DNA of 64,000 nt from Rallus limicola (lineage: Eukaryota > Chordata > Aves > Gruiformes > Rallidae). The notes beneath the pieces are model-generated. The model was given only the letters and a program-made list of their open reading frames with translations. It had not been told where the DNA came from and made no database searches. The stretch spans positions 2,108,001 through 2,172,000 of the forward strand of contig JAKCOZ010000005.1 of NCBI GenBank assembly GCA_022605955.1, given 5' to 3'. Shown one piece after another: positions 62,377 to 64,000 of the stretch; positions within the stretch are counted from its first letter, which is position 1, and each line of letters opens with the position of its first letter. A program made the translations under genes and the position numbers.

Positions 62377-64000
62377 GTAAGATGTGATTATCTTGGCAGA
62401 ACAGAAGTTAAGCGTAAATAAATAAAAAATGGTTTTACTGACTGATGGCAGTTGTAGAAGATTATTGTGATCTTCAGCATGTTTTTAACCACATAGAATA
62501 ATACTCCATAGTTAATTTTATGAACCTTGTTTGTCTTCACCAGAATTTGTTGGCTTCCTTTTAAGCTGTGAGGGTGTTTGAGTGTTAAGTAAATTGAAAT
62601 TACTATCTTTGTAAATAGGTCTATTTTCCCTTTTTATATAGGTTGGTTTAGTCACCTGTATGTAATTATGTTAATATTTTTCAAGGGCAAGCTCTCAAAT
62701 ATTTTTCATGCTCCATAATATGTTGTGAGGGATGGTAGTGGCAACAACATGGCAGCATCTGGCCTGTACTCTGTAAAATAGAGACAAGCAATACAGTGTG
62801 TTGACACATGGGTTTGAGATGAAAACACACTCCTATGGCCCTTTATATATTTCAATTTGCTTAACCTAGCTGTTTTCTAATTTATTTGGAGAGGAATTTA
62901 ATTGTGTTTTCCACTGAAGTTGTGATTTTGGGGGCAGTGGGATTTGGAATCACAGTACATTGTCTTTTGACTGATGAACTTTTAAGTAAAACATAATGCA
63001 ATCAGGGACTAAAAATGACTGAAACTCCCTTTTGCAGTCATTTTCATTCCTTACTGGTCAATTAGGGAGCAGTTGAAGAGTGGGAGACTTCAGCAAATGA
63101 ACAGACATCAAGGCCAGCACAGCTTCTTGACATCTCATCCTGCTTCCTATTACTGTGACCCCTGAAGAACGCTGTCACACTATGCTGGTATGTTTGTAGG
63201 GGGATGGACTAGGATCTTTATGGCAAAGATTTCAAGTAACAGAGAAAGCCTTTTTTACTTAACTGTTGGTAAAAAAGCAGGTTAAGTGGGGTTAATCTTG
63301 ACTGCCCTGCTAATTATCCTGGACTTTTCAGGAAGGTATTTTTTGTGGTGCCAAACAGCAACCACTGCTGCTGCTGTTCAGACCCAGCTTTGGCCCTGAC
63401 AGCAAGGTTCAGCTTCTTCATTGGTATCAGGTTGTGTGCCTCTAGGTACTGTCTGACATTTCAGCTGGCCAGAGTTGTGGACTTCGTGACTGGAAAAGGA
63501 TCGGGTCTGTGTACAGTTTGGTGGTACAGAGAGCTAATTAATGTTTTTGCAGCTATGATTTCAGAAAAGAAAGTCACTTATGATACATTTTGGCATTGGG
63601 AGATGAGAGTTCTTTTCTTTTTGAATTTTGTGTGAGAAAGTTTACTAAAGCTTGGGTATCCAGAAAAAACAGCTTCAAGTACCATAGCTCTAGCCTAATT
63701 TTGTGTGTTCAAGAAACTTGTTATGATGAACGGTAAACTCAGAAGGGACAAAAATATACCCATATTGGAGGTCTTTTAATTCATTATTGCTTTTTTTTCT
63801 GAACAAAGCACAGAAGCAGATTTTATCTTAGCATGATGGGCCTGGCTCTTTGTGATTTACAGAAGTGCATCTGAAGTTTCTGTCTGAGAGGGTAAGAATT
63901 TTCCATTCTCTGCTTTTTTCTGTGCCTGGTCCAAGTATCACCTGGCCTATGGTAATAGCAAATGTTATTCCTTACAGTGTCTGAATGGGCACAGACTTTT
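62377..64000. other. Unique noncoding sequence to the window edge
   Basis: A 96-codon plus frame at 63345-63635 includes a short CCCC run from a gctgctgctg-type stretch and an aromatic-rich tail. It has no domain I recognise. No repeat or gene can be supported. Confidence 0.5.

Noticed and set aside
1..64000. MicroRNA, CRISPR, telomeric repeat or operon-like structures
   Set aside because: I looked for well-known conserved miRNA sequences, regularly spaced direct repeats and TTAGGG arrays and found none. The sequence is vertebrate, so bacterial systems are not expected.

Overview
This window looks like a 64 kb piece of AT-rich, CpG-poor vertebrate nuclear DNA, almost certainly from a bird. 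The evidence is the repeat content. There are four CR1-family LINE remnants, three of them 3' ends with the characteristic avian tail (the gatgatctcaagaggtccc and ttctgtg types of ending). There is one long retroviral LTR with the degenerate 'gctccagcgtggg...' sub-repeats that I recall from Neoaves genomes. There are also several very old MIR-like or other amniote interspersed repeat remnants. I cannot name the species or chromosome.

I found no protein-coding gene that I can support. All open frames are short (the longest is 193 codons, inside the GC-rich LTR). Their number is about what chance gives in AT-rich DNA, and the only ones resembling a known protein are CR1 LINE fragments. The window is best read as intergenic sequence (a gene desert) or the interior of a very large intron. 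Exons shorter than about 50 codons could be missed by eye.

Layout: 1-11 kb is unique AT-rich sequence with homopolymer tracts. At 11-16 kb there is an ancient repeat, a candidate conserved block (12.46 kb), an exon-like interval (13.91 kb), an MIR remnant (15.2 kb) and the longest CR1 3' end (15.5-15.86 kb). At 16-30 kb there is mostly unique sequence with an AT-rich stretch (17.5 kb), a CR1-type endonuclease fossil (23.2 kb, minus strand) and old repeats (24.5 and 29.1 kb). At 30-40 kb there is an unexplained pair of minus-strand open frames (30.1-30.7 kb) and the strongest-looking candidate conserved noncoding block (33.6-34.1 kb). At 40.5-41.4 kb lies the LTR in minus orientation, with an MIR remnant beside it. 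At 43-46 kb there are two more candidate conserved blocks. At 47-54 kb there is a cluster of overlapping minus-strand frames, a minus-strand CR1 (48.1 kb), C-rich tracts, a perfect steroid-receptor palindrome (52.24 kb) and a plus-strand CR1 (53.8 kb). At 54-64 kb there is a candidate conserved block, microsatellites, an MIR-like remnant (59.7 kb) and a second exon-like interval (62.28 kb).

No operon, CRISPR array, RNA gene or novel multi-gene system is visible. The items most worth checking are the steroid-receptor palindrome, the candidate conserved blocks and the two noncoding exon-like intervals. The conserved-element calls rest only on sequence appearance and need alignment to other birds.
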